64,000 nucleotides of DNA from Gottfriedia luciferensis (GTDB lineage: Bacteria; Bacillota; Bacilli; Bacillales; Bacillaceae_G): positions 25,705-89,704 of the forward strand of contig NZ_MDKC01000010.1 of NCBI RefSeq assembly GCF_001712755.1. The letters run 5' to 3'. The notes below the pieces were generated by a model, which was not told where the DNA came from, searched no databases, and saw only the letters and a program-made list of their open reading frames with translations. Below, piece by piece: positions 40,894 through 50,496 of this stretch (position 1 is its first letter; every line of letters begins with the position of its first letter). The translations under genes and the position numbers were made by a program.

Positions 40894-42894
40894 ATGTTTG
40901 AAAAAATAAGTTCAAAAAGATTAACTATTTTTCTACTATTAGTCATTTTATTGTTTAGTAATTTTAATGTTAGCAATGTATTTTCACAAACGTTGCCTCC
41001 TACAATGGATACAATTAAATCAAATGAAAAAATTTATAATGAATTAAATTTCAATGATAAGCAAGATTTTATTGACGCACATAAAGGATTCATCGCACCA
41101 TTAATGCAAAATCAAATAAAAAATACCAAAGGTGCTGTCATTTGGGATCAAAATCAATATTCAATTATTAATAATGGACCCGCGCCTTTAACGGTAAATC
41201 CGTCCTTATGGAGACAAGCTCAATTACTAGATACTCCGGGACTTTATAAGGTAGTTGGTGGGGTATATCAAATTCGTGGACAAGATATATCTGTGATGAC
41301 AATTGTAGAAGGTAAAGAAGGTTTAATCGTATTAGATACATTATCAACGATTGAAACGGCTAAAGCAGCAATGGAATTATATTATGCGCATCGCCCTAAA
41401 AAACCAGTTAGCGCAGTAGTTTTTAGTCACAGTCATGCCGATCATTTTGGAGGGATAAAAGGAGTTTTGCAATATGCAGCAAATCCTGAAAAAGTACCAA
41501 TTATTGCTCCATTAAACTTTTCGAAGGAAGTAGTAAGTGAGAATATCCTTTTAGGTAATATCATGTCACGAAGAGCGGGATATATGTTCGGAATGCTTCT
41601 ACCCGTAAATAAAAAAGGATACGTAACAAATGGGATTGGTCCAAGACTTAGTAAAGGTACAATTAGCTTTCTGCCACCGACAATTGAAATAAAAGATAAA
41701 GTACAAACGATGAAAATTGATGGCGTTCAGTTCAAGTTTTTATTAACGTTAAATACTGAAGCACCTTCAGAAATGCATTATTACATAAATGATTACAAAA
41801 CTTTAGTAGTAGCTGAAAATACAGGGCATACAATGCATAATTTCTATACTTTAAGAGGAGCAAAAACACGAGATGCTTCGGAGTGGGTAAAAGCATTGGA
41901 TGATACAATCAAATTATTTGGTATAGAAGAAATCGAAGCATTAATAACAGCACATAGCTGGCCGTTATGGGGGAAAAATCGTGTAATAGACCATCTGTCA
42001 AAGCAACGGGATTTATATAAATACATTCATGATCAAACAGTTCGTCTAGCAAACCAAGGATATACTGCAGATGAAATAGCTGAACAAATAAAACTACCTG
42101 GTAGCCTTGATAAGTATTGGGCGAATCGAGGATATTATGGTAATTTAAAGCAAAATGCCAAAGCAGTTTACAATTATTATTTAGGCTATTTTAATGGAAA
42201 CCCATCTGATTTAGATCCACTTCCACCAGTAGAGAGTGGAACTAAATATGTTCAATATATGGGTGGAGAAAAGAAAATATTGAAGCTCGCAAAAGCGGAT
42301 TTTGAAAAAGGGGAATATCAGTGGGTAGCGCAAGTTTTGAAAAACGTTGTGATGGCAAACCCTAATAATAAAAAAGCAAAGAACTTACTAGCAAAATCTT
42401 ACGAGCAATTAGGGTATCAGTCCGAATCTGCAGCCTGGAGAAATTATTATTTAACAGGGGCAGAAGAACTGAGAAAAGGGATTGTAAAGTTATATGGTTC
42501 ACAAACTATTAGTACCATAGATCCTCAGATAATCTTAAGTATGGAAGTAAATGATTTTTTTGATTATATTTCAATTACACTTAATGGACCAAAAGCAAGT
42601 CATAAAAATTTTACATTTAATGTAAATATTACTGATTTGAATAAAAATTACACAATTGATATTAAGAACGCTGTTTTTAATTATAGTAAAGGTTTAACAG
42701 CTCCAAATTCAAATTCTGATGAATCACTATCTGTAGACAAAGTAACTTTTTATTTAATTATGCTTGGGAAACTTGATGTAAATCAGGCAATTGAAAGTGG
42801 AAAGTTAAACATTAAAGGGAATAAGCAGAAATTAATAGAGATGTTAAATTTATTTGATCATTTCAATCAAGAGATCAATATCGTTACCCCATAA
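40894..42894 (+). CDS. Secreted linear alkylsulfatase, SdsA/BDS1 type (metallo-beta-lactamase fold)
   Basis: The 666-residue length matches SdsA1-type alkylsulfatases. A signal peptide covers about 1-32. The binuclear zinc motif is H179-S-H181-A-D183-H184 in SHSHADHFGG, with further ligands expected in EAPSEMHYYIND, AENTGHTMHN and ITAHSWPLWG. An alkyl-sulfatase dimerisation region and a C-terminal SCP2-like domain (from about 540) follow, giving the full family layout. The expected reaction is hydrolysis of primary alkyl sulfates such as dodecyl sulfate to alcohol and sulfate. It is monocistronic, ending at a terminator (42916-42950). No sulfate ester transporter lies adjacent. Confidence 0.92.
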   Translation: MFEKISSKRLTIFLLLVILLFSNFNVSNVFSQTLPPTMDTIKSNEKIYNELNFNDKQDFIDAHKGFIAPLMQNQIKNTKGAVIWDQNQYSIINNGPAPLTVNPSLWRQAQLLDTPGLYKVVGGVYQIRGQDISVMTIVEGKEGLIVLDTLSTIETAKAAMELYYAHRPKKPVSAVVFSHSHADHFGGIKGVLQYAANPEKVPIIAPLNFSKEVVSENILLGNIMSRRAGYMFGMLLPVNKKGYVTNGIGPRLSKGTISFLPPTIEIKDKVQTMKIDGVQFKFLLTLNTEAPSEMHYYINDYKTLVVAENTGHTMHNFYTLRGAKTRDASEWVKALDDTIKLFGIEEIEALITAHSWPLWGKNRVIDHLSKQRDLYKYIHDQTVRLANQGYTADEIAEQIKLPGSLDKYWANRGYYGNLKQNAKAVYNYYLGYFNGNPSDLDPLPPVESGTKYVQYMGGEKKILKLAKADFEKGEYQWVAQVLKNVVMANPNNKKAKNLLAKSYEQLGYQSESAAWRNYYLTGAEELRKGIVKLYGSQTISTIDPQIILSMEVNDFFDYISITLNGPKASHKNFTFNVNITDLNKNYTIDIKNAVFNYSKGLTAPNSNSDESLSVDKVTFYLIMLGKLDVNQAIESGKLNIKGNKQKLIEMLNLFDHFNQEINIVTP

Positions 42895-42915
42895 GAGAAA
42901 TTAAAAATTGTTCTA

Positions 42916-42951
42916 AAGCATTCTTCGGGAAATAGGAAGAATGTTTTTTTG
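42916..42951 (+). terminator. Intrinsic terminator after the alkylsulfatase gene
   Basis: GCATTCTTC (42918-42926) pairs with GAAGAATGT (42936-42944), followed by TTTTTT. Confidence 0.85.
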
Positions 42952-43589
42952 AATTTTTCCGTTCTAAAAATTCAGAAAACTATCAACTTATTTTATTCAT
43001 TTTTTTTGTATAGAGTCCATGATGTTAAAGATAAAAATTCATGACATTTCACCTGCGAAAAAATGACGATTTTCCTATAGACAGATAATTAATTTTGAAC
43101 TTCTAAAGAGTCTAAAGCTTTATAAAATAAGGATACAAGTTTACAAAGCGCTTTCATTATATAATTTTTACCAATCGAATAATTTATTGTTGAAGTATGT
43201 CGAATTTGGATTTAATATATATTTATTGTTTCAAATAAATATACGTTTTTTGAAAATTTAACTATACTTAAATAACTCTAAATTATCTAAACAATGAAAA
43301 AACTCCTTCTATTTTTCGTCAAATTATGATAATTTTAATTAAGTACATTTCGATGATGAAAGCAAAAAAAATGAAAACGCTATCAGCATTGAGAGTGTTA
43401 GTTTTGTTCCTTTGTTAAATTGAGAAGGGAGGATTTTCATCTTTACATCGCTCAGTTTCCAGGCTTAGTATTAGAATGTGTTTTGCAAAATCTTGACGAA
43501 TGACGAGTTGTCAAAGATCAACTGGTATGCGAGCTTTTAAAGATTTAAATTCTAGGAGAAATTTTAATTTAAAATAAAGAGGTGTATTC
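42952..43589 (+). promoter_or_regulatory. Long upstream region of the LysP-like permease with two cre-like sites
   Basis: No gene is seen in this 638-base stretch. ACAAAGCGCTTTCA (43143-43156) matches the ideal catabolite-responsive element TGAAAGCGCTTTCA at 12 of 14 positions. TGAAAACGCTATCA (43372-43385) fits the cre consensus TGNAANCGNWNNCA completely. CcpA control of the permease is inferred. I looked for T-box and lysine-riboswitch core motifs and did not find them. The remainder is AT-rich. Confidence 0.6.
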
Positions 43590-45077
43590 ATGCAAAATAC
43601 AAACCGTAAAAGTGACTTCACTGTTCAAAGTAACGCGCCTAAAAAAGAACACTTAGAAAGAAAATTAAAAACAAGACATTTAACAATGATCGCGATGGGT
43701 GGTACGATTGGTACTGGTCTATTTTTAGCGAGTGGAGCAACTATTCATGATGCAGGACCAGGTGGAGCTCTTGTTGCTTATTTAATTGCTGGTATCATGG
43801 TTTATTTCCTTATGACTAGCTTGGCTGAAATGGCAACTCTTATTCCAATTTCGGGTTCTTTTAGCACATATACATCAAGATTTGTCGATCCAGCTCTTGG
43901 TTTCGCTGTTGGTTGGAATTATTGGTACAACAATGCAATCATCCTTGCTTTAGAATTATCAGCTTCGGCTTTAATTATGAAATATTGGTTCCCACATACT
44001 CCAGGAATCGTATGGAGTTCTATATTCCTTGTTTTAATTTTTGGATTAAATGTATTATCTGTAAAAGGATATGGAGAATCAGAGTTTTGGTTTTCAATTA
44101 TTAAAGTAGCGACAATCATTATTTTTATTGTAATTGGATTATTAATGATTTTCGGTATTATGAGTGGTCATACAGGTGGATTTGATAATTTCACAAAAGG
44201 AGAAGCACCATTTAAAGGTGGTTTCTTATCAATCTTTAGTGTATTTATGATTGTAGGTTTTGCTTTCCAAGGAACCGAAATGGTTGGGGTAACTGCAGGG
44301 GAAAGTGAAAATCCTGAAAAGAATATTCCAAAAGCAATCAAACAAATCTTTTGGCGTATTTTATTATTCTATGTATTAGCGATTTTCGTTATCGGCTGTT
44401 TAATCAGCTACACAGATCCTAACTTATTAGGTGGAGACGTTGATAGTATTGCGATTAGTCCATTTACTTTAGTATTTAAACATGCAGGACTTGCTTTTGC
44501 AGCTGCTGCAATGAATACAGTTATATTAACTTCAGTTTTATCAGCGGGTAATTCAAGCTTATACGTTGGTTCTCGTGTACTATGGGTATTAGCTGAAGAA
44601 GGAAAAGCACCAAAGTTCTTAAGAAAAGTAAACAAAGGTGGAGTTCCAGTAAGTGCATTAATTGCAACAACTCTAATTGGTGCGCTTTGCTTCTTAACTT
44701 CATTATTTGGAGATGGTACAGTATACAATTGGTTATTAAATGCAGCGGGCTTAGCTGGTTATATTTCTTGGTTAGGCATTTCAATTACGCATTATCGCTT
44801 CCGTAAAGCGTATATCGCTCAAGGAAGAAAATTAAAAGATCTACCTTATTTAGCAAAATGGTTCCCACTTGGTCCAGTTTTAGCAACAGTTTTATGTTTA
44901 GTTGCAATGCTTGGAACGAATTATCAAGCGTTTTTCCAAGAAAAAATTGACTGGTATGGTATTGCAGTTTCTTATATTGGACTACCACTATTTATTCTTG
45001 GATACCTAGGCTATAAAGTAGTGATGAAAACGAAGAAGGTTAAATTAGAAGAAGCTGATTTCAGCAGAGAGTTATAA
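43590..45077 (+). CDS. Amino acid permease, LysP-like (AAT family)
   Basis: A 495-residue APC-superfamily permease with 12 helices. It is closely reminiscent of E. coli LysP: LERKLKTRHLTMIAMGGTIG, VYFLMTSLAEMATLIPISGS, GFAVGWNYWYNNA and GYGESEFWFSIIKV. Lysine uptake with protons is the likely role, although related permeases carry other basic amino acids. ATG 43590 follows AAAGAGGTG. It is monocistronic, ending at a clear terminator. The long leader carries cre-like sites, so carbon-source control is probable. Confidence 0.88.
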   Translation: MQNTNRKSDFTVQSNAPKKEHLERKLKTRHLTMIAMGGTIGTGLFLASGATIHDAGPGGALVAYLIAGIMVYFLMTSLAEMATLIPISGSFSTYTSRFVDPALGFAVGWNYWYNNAIILALELSASALIMKYWFPHTPGIVWSSIFLVLIFGLNVLSVKGYGESEFWFSIIKVATIIIFIVIGLLMIFGIMSGHTGGFDNFTKGEAPFKGGFLSIFSVFMIVGFAFQGTEMVGVTAGESENPEKNIPKAIKQIFWRILLFYVLAIFVIGCLISYTDPNLLGGDVDSIAISPFTLVFKHAGLAFAAAAMNTVILTSVLSAGNSSLYVGSRVLWVLAEEGKAPKFLRKVNKGGVPVSALIATTLIGALCFLTSLFGDGTVYNWLLNAAGLAGYISWLGISITHYRFRKAYIAQGRKLKDLPYLAKWFPLGPVLATVLCLVAMLGTNYQAFFQEKIDWYGIAVSYIGLPLFILGYLGYKVVMKTKKVKLEEADFSREL

Positions 45078-45089
45078 TTAAATTTGACA

Positions 45090-45127
45090 AAAGCTCAATC
45101 TATTATTCGTATAGATTGAGCTTTTTT
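45090..45127 (+). terminator. Intrinsic terminator after the permease gene
   Basis: AAGCTCAATCTAT (45090-45102) pairs with ATAGATTGAGCTT (45111-45123), followed by TTTT. Confidence 0.9.
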
Positions 45128-45280
45128 GCGTATTTTTTTACAGTATTTTGGAAAATTAATAATGTCAATGTGTGGACTGTTCGAAAAACCTTATCGATTA
45201 AGAAAGTCAGATAAGGACAGAAACGCAGGCAGACGAAAAAGTGAAGAATGTAATTTTATGTTCGAAAGGAGAAATCAAGT

Positions 45281-45469
45281 ATGAGTAATGGATTAACAGA
45301 ACTTGAATTAGAAAATCTTCGTCATATTATCGGAGGGCATAGTACTATCGCAAATAAATTAGAGGCTTATGCTCAAAATTGTTCTGATCCTGAATTAAAA
45401 GCATTACTACAAAGAGATGCTCAATCAGCACAACAATCAAGACAACAACTTTTAAATTTTTTAGGATAA
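45281..45469 (+). CDS. Small spore-coat-type protein, CotF-like helical
   Basis: A 62-residue, mostly helical protein beginning MSNGLTELELENLRHIIGGH, with a Gln/Ser-rich second half (QRDAQSAQQSRQQLLNFL). It resembles the short ferritin-like/CotF spore coat proteins of Bacillus. ATG 45281 follows AAAGGAG. Twelve bases separate it from a second coat-type gene, so they form a two-gene operon. The coat role is inferred from resemblance; no mother-cell promoter was confidently marked. Confidence 0.75.
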   Translation: MSNGLTELELENLRHIIGGHSTIANKLEAYAQNCSDPELKALLQRDAQSAQQSRQQLLNFLG

Positions 45470-45481
45470 GGAGACAAGATT

Positions 45482-45736
45482 ATGTTTCAAGATAAAGATA
45501 TGGTAAATGATTATTTAGCAGGCCTAAACGCTAGTTTAGCGGCTTACGCTGGATATATTAATGAATCTAATAATAATGAATTAAGACAAACTTTAATTCA
45601 ATTACGTAATCAAGATGAAGCGCGTCAACGCACATTGTACAATTATGCATTACAAAAAGGATTTTACAAACCAGCTGCACCTGCAGATGACAATTTAGTT
45701 CAGCAATTTAAATCAGAATTAACAGCTAATCAGTAA
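45482..45736 (+). CDS. Spore coat protein, CotF family-like
   Basis: An 84-residue helical protein starting MFQDKDMVNDYLAGLNASLA, with NNELRQTLIQLRNQDEARQR in the middle and a YALQKGFYKPA segment typical of CotF-family coat proteins. It has a strong ATAAGGAG site and is co-transcribed with the preceding small gene. It ends at a bidirectional terminator shared with tetR. Confidence 0.82.
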   Translation: MFQDKDMVNDYLAGLNASLAAYAGYINESNNNELRQTLIQLRNQDEARQRTLYNYALQKGFYKPAAPADDNLVQQFKSELTANQ

Positions 45737-45740
45737 TATG

Positions 45741-45774
45741 AAAAAAAGCATTCGTTTGATCGAATGCTTTTTTT
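45741..45774. terminator. Bidirectional terminator
   Basis: AAAAAAAGCATTCG (45741-45754) pairs with CGAATGCTTTTTTT (45761-45774), between the coat operon and tetR. Confidence 0.95.
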
Positions 45775-45775
45775 G

Positions 45776-46363
45776 CTATTCATTTTGAAATCCGTACCAA
45801 AAGTTTCGCCAAATGTTTGATATTCTTGGCTTCATCTTTTCTGCTCCATAATAGGATAATTCAATAAAGATGCCATCGATTAAACAGTAATAAGACATAA
45901 CAAAATCTTCAACATTCCCTGTACGAATTTCGCCGTTTTTAATACCCTTATCAATCACTGATCTTAAAATAGTTGACATTGCTTCTTCAGATTCCATAAA
46001 CTGTGTATGTAATTGCTCCTTTAATGGTTCTGGAGAAAAAAAGACAGCGCGATTAACAAAAGTAGATTGCTCCTCGAACTCAATATAATATTCAAATGTT
46101 AAATTTAGAATTTTGTAAAGTTGTTCCTTCGCAGATAGTTCGCTTATTTCTTCCATCAACTCTTCTACTTTTTTCACATGTAGCCATAATATATTCTCAT
46201 AAATCGTAAGAAAGATTTCCTCCTTACTTTTAAAATGGTTATATATTGATGGTTTCTGAATTCCAACTGCTTTTGCAATTTCAGTTAAACTTGTGCCTTC
46301 ATAGCCATTTTTAGAAAATAAGGCAAGTGCTGCTGCAATAATCTTATCCTTTGTCATCTTCAT
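45776..46363 (-). CDS. TetR family transcriptional regulator
   Basis: A 195-residue TetR regulator. The DNA-binding domain reads IIAAALALFSKNGYEGTSLT followed by EIAKAVGIQKPSIYNHFKSK. The ligand domain is unassigned. The gene lies beside, and on the same strand as, the amidohydrolase-permease-ureohydrolase operon, which is upstream of it in transcription order but separated by a terminator (46440-46476). A short inverted repeat CTAAC-TGTT-GTTAG (46373-46386) just before its start suggests autoregulation. A TCGGAGGATG site precedes the start. Confidence 0.92.
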   Translation of the reverse strand: MKMTKDKIIAAALALFSKNGYEGTSLTEIAKAVGIQKPSIYNHFKSKEEIFLTIYENILWLHVKKVEELMEEISELSAKEQLYKILNLTFEYYIEFEEQSTFVNRAVFFSPEPLKEQLHTQFMESEEAMSTILRSVIDKGIKNGEIRTGNVEDFVMSYYCLIDGIFIELSYYGAEKMKPRISNIWRNFWYGFQNE

Positions 46364-46439
46364 CCTCCGAAACTAACTGTTGTTAGCTAGATTATAAACT
46401 GTAATCTTCTCTAAGTCTAAAAAATATTTTTCAACTATT

Positions 46440-46476
46440 AAAAAAGCTCTGTTTTTATGAAACAGAGCTAATTTTT
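46440..46476 (-). terminator. Terminator of the amidohydrolase operon
   Basis: AGCTCTGTTT (46445-46454) pairs with AAACAGAGCT (46460-46469). On the minus strand the stem is followed by TTTTTT, just after the last gene of that operon. Confidence 0.85.
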
Positions 46477-46477
46477 A

Positions 46478-48103
46478 TTATTTTATTGTAGAGAGAGTTT
46501 TATCTTTTAAATAGACAATTTTTCCGTCACTAATTGTCATTTGAACTGAAGCTTCAAGAATTTCTTCTTTTTGCATCTGAAACAGATTTCGATCTAGTAC
46601 AACAAGATCAGCAAGTTTTCCTTCTTGAATTGTGCCTAATTCATGCTCTCTTGATGTACCAAAAGCAGAACCGTAAGTATAAGCTTTTAATGCATCTGAT
46701 AGGGAGATACATTCTTCAGGATTCCAAACTGCCTTGCCACTACTATCGATTCGAGTAATAGCTCGATAGATTTGCAGTAAAGGATTAAACGAATCAATTG
46801 GGAAATCAGTTCCAAAAGAAAGTTGGGCTCCGGTCTTTTTAATTGAATTAATTGCAAATACATATTTTTCACGTTTAGGACCTATTCGTTCAGTATATGT
46901 CTCTCTTTCTGATAGGGCAAAGTGATCTGGTTGCATCGAAGCAATTACACCTAATGAAGCAAATCTAGAAATATCATCTGGATGAATGACTTCAATATGT
47001 TCAATCGAATGACGTGAGTCTCTTTTTCCGTTTATATTTTGTGCATTTTCATATGAATCAAGCGCCAACCGGATTGCAGCATCGCCAATAGCATGAAATC
47101 GAATATTAAATCCATGATCATCTGCATCAACAACCCAATTTTTTAAATCTTCAATTGAATGTGCAGGTAAGCCAAAAGTTTCAGGAGAATCCGAATATGG
47201 CTCTAACATAAAAGCTGTGCGGCTAGTCACTACACCATCTATAAATTGTTTTAAGCCGGAAACTCTTAATTTATCAGATTGATATCTTTCCCTTAATTGT
47301 AAGGCTTCTTTAATATCTCCGTTTAAAACAGGATAGAGATGCATTCTTAAAGGAAGTGCATCTTTTATTTCAAATTCTTTAAAGATTTCAAAGTCATCTA
47401 ATTGACTCAACGTCTCAGTGCCATATAAATTATTTACTGAAGTTACACCATTACGGCTAGCTTCTTTTAGAAAACTCCTAAATAATTCTCTTTTTTTATC
47501 TTTTGTAAAATCATAGGCATATTTTGTAATAAGTGAAGAAGCTTCTTCAATCAGAATTCCTGTAGGCTCTCCATTTGAAGACCTTTCAATGACTCCATTT
47601 GACGGATTTTTAGTCTGTTTATTTATATTAGCGATATTTAAAGCTTTAGAGTTCACCCAAGTATAGTGACCCTCAGCATGGAATAAAACAACAGGACGAT
47701 TTGGAAATACCTCATCTAAAGAAAAACGAGTCGGGAATTTTTTGTTATCCCAATAGCTGGAATCCCACATAAAACCAATAATCCACTCATTTTCAGGAAT
47801 AGATTTAGAAAATTCTTTAACGATCTTAACAGCTTCTAATTCTGAGCGAGCATTAAAAAGATTGACACTTTCTAATGAGAGACTGCCCATCATTGCATGA
47901 ACGTGAGAGTCGTGGAAACCGGGCATAATCAAATGATTCCCAAAATGTTGGACAATTGTATGTTCGCCAATAAGCGTATTCATCTCTTCAATAGGTGCTA
48001 CTGAAATAATTCGGTTTTCTAATATAGCGACTGCTAATGGTCTTGGTTTATCCTCAAGCCCAGTAAAAACAGCCTCGCTAGATAGGACAATATCAGCTTT
48101 CAT
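46478..48103 (-). CDS. YtcJ-like amidohydrolase family protein
   Basis: A 541-residue metal-dependent amidohydrolase of the YtcJ/amidohydrolase_3 type. The metal-binding HxH is in PGFHDSHVHAMMG. Later signatures are RFHAIGDAAIRLALD, SRHSIEHIEV and LSFGTDFPID, which supply the remaining His and Asp ligands. The C-terminus returns to the beta-sandwich (EGKLADLVVLDRNLF). The substrate is unknown; relatives hydrolyse N-acyl or carbamoyl compounds. ATG 48103 (minus) follows AAGGAG. It is the third gene of an operon with a permease and a ureohydrolase, suggesting stepwise breakdown of an imported nitrogen compound. Confidence 0.88.
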   Translation of the reverse strand: MKADIVLSSEAVFTGLEDKPRPLAVAILENRIISVAPIEEMNTLIGEHTIVQHFGNHLIMPGFHDSHVHAMMGSLSLESVNLFNARSELEAVKIVKEFSKSIPENEWIIGFMWDSSYWDNKKFPTRFSLDEVFPNRPVVLFHAEGHYTWVNSKALNIANINKQTKNPSNGVIERSSNGEPTGILIEEASSLITKYAYDFTKDKKRELFRSFLKEASRNGVTSVNNLYGTETLSQLDDFEIFKEFEIKDALPLRMHLYPVLNGDIKEALQLRERYQSDKLRVSGLKQFIDGVVTSRTAFMLEPYSDSPETFGLPAHSIEDLKNWVVDADDHGFNIRFHAIGDAAIRLALDSYENAQNINGKRDSRHSIEHIEVIHPDDISRFASLGVIASMQPDHFALSERETYTERIGPKREKYVFAINSIKKTGAQLSFGTDFPIDSFNPLLQIYRAITRIDSSGKAVWNPEECISLSDALKAYTYGSAFGTSREHELGTIQEGKLADLVVLDRNLFQMQKEEILEASVQMTISDGKIVYLKDKTLSTIK

Positions 48104-48126
48104 ATTAATCTCCTTATCTGGTAGTT

Positions 48127-49482
48127 TTACAATTGAACATCTAAATTTGTTTCATTAAAGTCTAGTTCAGGGGGCCGTTGTCTGAAAAATTTTGTTAAGT
48201 AAAGTAAATAAATAAGGCCAGTAGCTAGCCAAATACTACCTAATACTATCGAATGAATATCTAATTTTGACCAAAATAATGCAGTGATGGCTGCACCGAT
48301 GAACGGAATAACACCATACAATATCAGGCCTTTAAGATTTCTCTGTTTTTTTCTACCTATAAAATGATTAATCACTGAAAGATTAACAAAAGTAAACGCG
48401 AATAGAGCTCCAAAATTAATAAAGGCAGCTGCTGTATCTAAATCTAAGAAAAGTGCTGTCAATGCAATACAACCAATGATAATAATATTGAAAATTGGAG
48501 TCCTATATCTTTGGGAGATATAACCAAAGATTCGATTAGGAAGGATATTTTCACGACCCATCGCATATAAAACTCTAGCACCACTACCACCCGAAGCTAC
48601 AGCAGAGGAAATAGCAGCAGTGACTGTCACACTTAGGAAAAAGGAATTTAATATATTTCCACCAACATACATAAATATGTCTACTGCTGCTGAATCAGGA
48701 TCTTTAAAAGATGTAAAGTTCGGATAAATGCTTTGAGCAAAATAAGTAGAAGCAATAAATAAAATGCCACCGATGATTGTAATCAAATAGATTGCTTTAG
48801 GTAATGATTTTTTTGGATTTTGAGTTTCCTCAGCTAAAGTTGTTACAGCATCAAAACCTAAAAAGCTAAAACATAGTAATGGAACAATTGATAGTAGATT
48901 TGAAAAATGAACTTTTGGATCAAGGAATGGGGTAGTCGATAATAAATCTCCTGTTCCTTTCCCATCGATTAATCCTTTAATACTAAAAAGACAAAACAGA
49001 ACGATGAAAAGAATTTGTAGTGCAAGTAATATAGCGCTTACATTTGTGGCGAATTTTATTCCAAGAATGTTAATAAGCGTAACGATGATTACAAATATAA
49101 AAATGCAAATGGAAACAGGAATAATCGGTAAATAAGCATGAATAAAAATTCCAAATAATAATGCACTAATCATTGGGCTAAGCAAATAGTCTAATAAAAT
49201 AACCCATCCTACAATAAATCCAACTGATGGATTTATTCCTTTTTGAACATAAGTATAGGCTGAACCAGTCGTAGGAAACTCTTTCACCATTTTTCCATAG
49301 CTGTAAGCAGTAAATAACATAACAACTAGTGAAATTAAATATGCTGTTGGAATCATTCCATTTGTTGTTTTAATTGCTATACCATAAGTGGTAAAAACTG
49401 TAATGGGTGCCATAAATGATAGTCCGAATAAAATAACATGTCCTAAGGAAAGTGAACGTTTTAATATTGGAGAATTATTCAT
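48127..49482 (-). CDS. APC family amino acid/polyamine permease
   Basis: A 451-residue permease with 12 helices. APC signatures include SLGHVILFGLSFMAPITVFT, PTTGSAYTYVQKGINPSVGF, GFDAVTTLAEETQNPKKSLP and SGGSGARVLYAMGRENILPN. The resemblance is to putrescine-type permeases (PuuP-like). It is the middle gene of the operon with the ureohydrolase (39-base gap) and amidohydrolase (23-base gap), so it probably imports a substrate or product of those enzymes, such as a guanidino compound or polyamine. Confidence 0.88.
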   Translation of the reverse strand: MNNSPILKRSLSLGHVILFGLSFMAPITVFTTYGIAIKTTNGMIPTAYLISLVVMLFTAYSYGKMVKEFPTTGSAYTYVQKGINPSVGFIVGWVILLDYLLSPMISALLFGIFIHAYLPIIPVSICIFIFVIIVTLINILGIKFATNVSAILLALQILFIVLFCLFSIKGLIDGKGTGDLLSTTPFLDPKVHFSNLLSIVPLLCFSFLGFDAVTTLAEETQNPKKSLPKAIYLITIIGGILFIASTYFAQSIYPNFTSFKDPDSAAVDIFMYVGGNILNSFFLSVTVTAAISSAVASGGSGARVLYAMGRENILPNRIFGYISQRYRTPIFNIIIIGCIALTALFLDLDTAAAFINFGALFAFTFVNLSVINHFIGRKKQRNLKGLILYGVIPFIGAAITALFWSKLDIHSIVLGSIWLATGLIYLLYLTKFFRQRPPELDFNETNLDVQL

Positions 49483-49521
49483 TCAATTTATCAACTCTTT
49501 CCAAAAGTATAGTTAACATTA

Positions 49522-50463
49522 TTATTTGTTCGTTTTATTAATTTGCAATGTAGCTAAACTAGCAAATTCATGCACTAGCGTTGCAGCTAAAAGTGATGTA
49601 ATTTGAGTTGGATCATACGATGGCAGTACTTCAACTAGATCAAATCCAACAAAATTGAAATCAGTTAAAGAACGGATCATTTTTAAAGTTTCCATGCTAT
49701 TATATCCGCCTACTTCTAGCGTTCCAGTTCCAGGAGCACATGAAGGATCGACAAAATCGATATCAAATGTTAAGAAACATGGAGTATCACCAATTACTTC
49801 TTTTATTTCTCTTAAAATATCTTCAAAACCTCGTTCATACATATCAGGAGTCGTAATAACATTGTAACCAAGATCATGACTAGCATCGATATCACCAGGA
49901 TGATTCAAAGTACCTCGAATTCCTAATTGGAATACTTTATTTGGTATAAGCAATCCTTCTTCATGAGCTCGAATGAAAGGTGACCCGTGCCAGTATTTTT
50001 CGTCATAATAAGTATCCCAAGTGTCAGTATGTGAATCAAAATGAATCATTGCAACAGGCCCATGCTTTTTAGCGGCAGCTCTAAGGTTTGCAAGCGTAAT
50101 TGAGTGGTCACCACCTAATGCAATCGGAATAATATTTTGATCCATTAATTCAAACATCGCATCTTCAATTATTTTATAACTACGATGGATATTATGCGGA
50201 ATAACAGACACATCTCCAATATCGATTGCATTACTTTCATCAAATGGATATACCTTGTGAATTGGGTGATATGGAAATAGGGTCATTGAAGCTTGGCGAA
50301 TTGCTTGAGGTGCAAATCGAGCACCTACACGAAACGATGCAGCCGTATCAAAAGGCATGCCAACGATTGCTAATTTCGCATTTTCTTTTGCAGACGGTAA
50401 TCTCATAAATGTGCCAGTTGTACAAAACTCAGGTTTTACATCAGGGGAAAGTGGATATTTCAT
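49522..50463 (-). CDS. Ureohydrolase family (agmatinase/guanidinobutyrase-like)
   Basis: A 313-residue arginase/agmatinase fold enzyme. The dimetal site is intact: GGDHSITL, the D-x-H-x-D of FDSHTDTWD, and DIDFVDPSCAPG. N-terminal RVGARFAPQAIR is typical of agmatinase, guanidinobutyrase and guanidinopropionase rather than true arginase. The reaction is release of urea from a guanidino compound; the precise substrate cannot be read. It is the first gene of the operon (minus), behind AGGAGATG. A 16-bp palindrome lies 34 bp upstream of its start. Confidence 0.9.
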   Translation of the reverse strand: MKYPLSPDVKPEFCTTGTFMRLPSAKENAKLAIVGMPFDTAASFRVGARFAPQAIRQASMTLFPYHPIHKVYPFDESNAIDIGDVSVIPHNIHRSYKIIEDAMFELMDQNIIPIALGGDHSITLANLRAAAKKHGPVAMIHFDSHTDTWDTYYDEKYWHGSPFIRAHEEGLLIPNKVFQLGIRGTLNHPGDIDASHDLGYNVITTPDMYERGFEDILREIKEVIGDTPCFLTFDIDFVDPSCAPGTGTLEVGGYNSMETLKMIRSLTDFNFVGFDLVEVLPSYDPTQITSLLAATLVHEFASLATLQINKTNK

Positions 50464-50496
50464 AAAAAATCATCTCCTATTATTTATTACTAGTAT

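Noticed and set aside
42952..43589. A T-box or lysine riboswitch in the long leader of the LysP-like permease.
   Set aside because: I found no T-box core (TGGNACCGCG) or lysine-riboswitch conserved blocks, and no terminator-antiterminator pair next to the gene.
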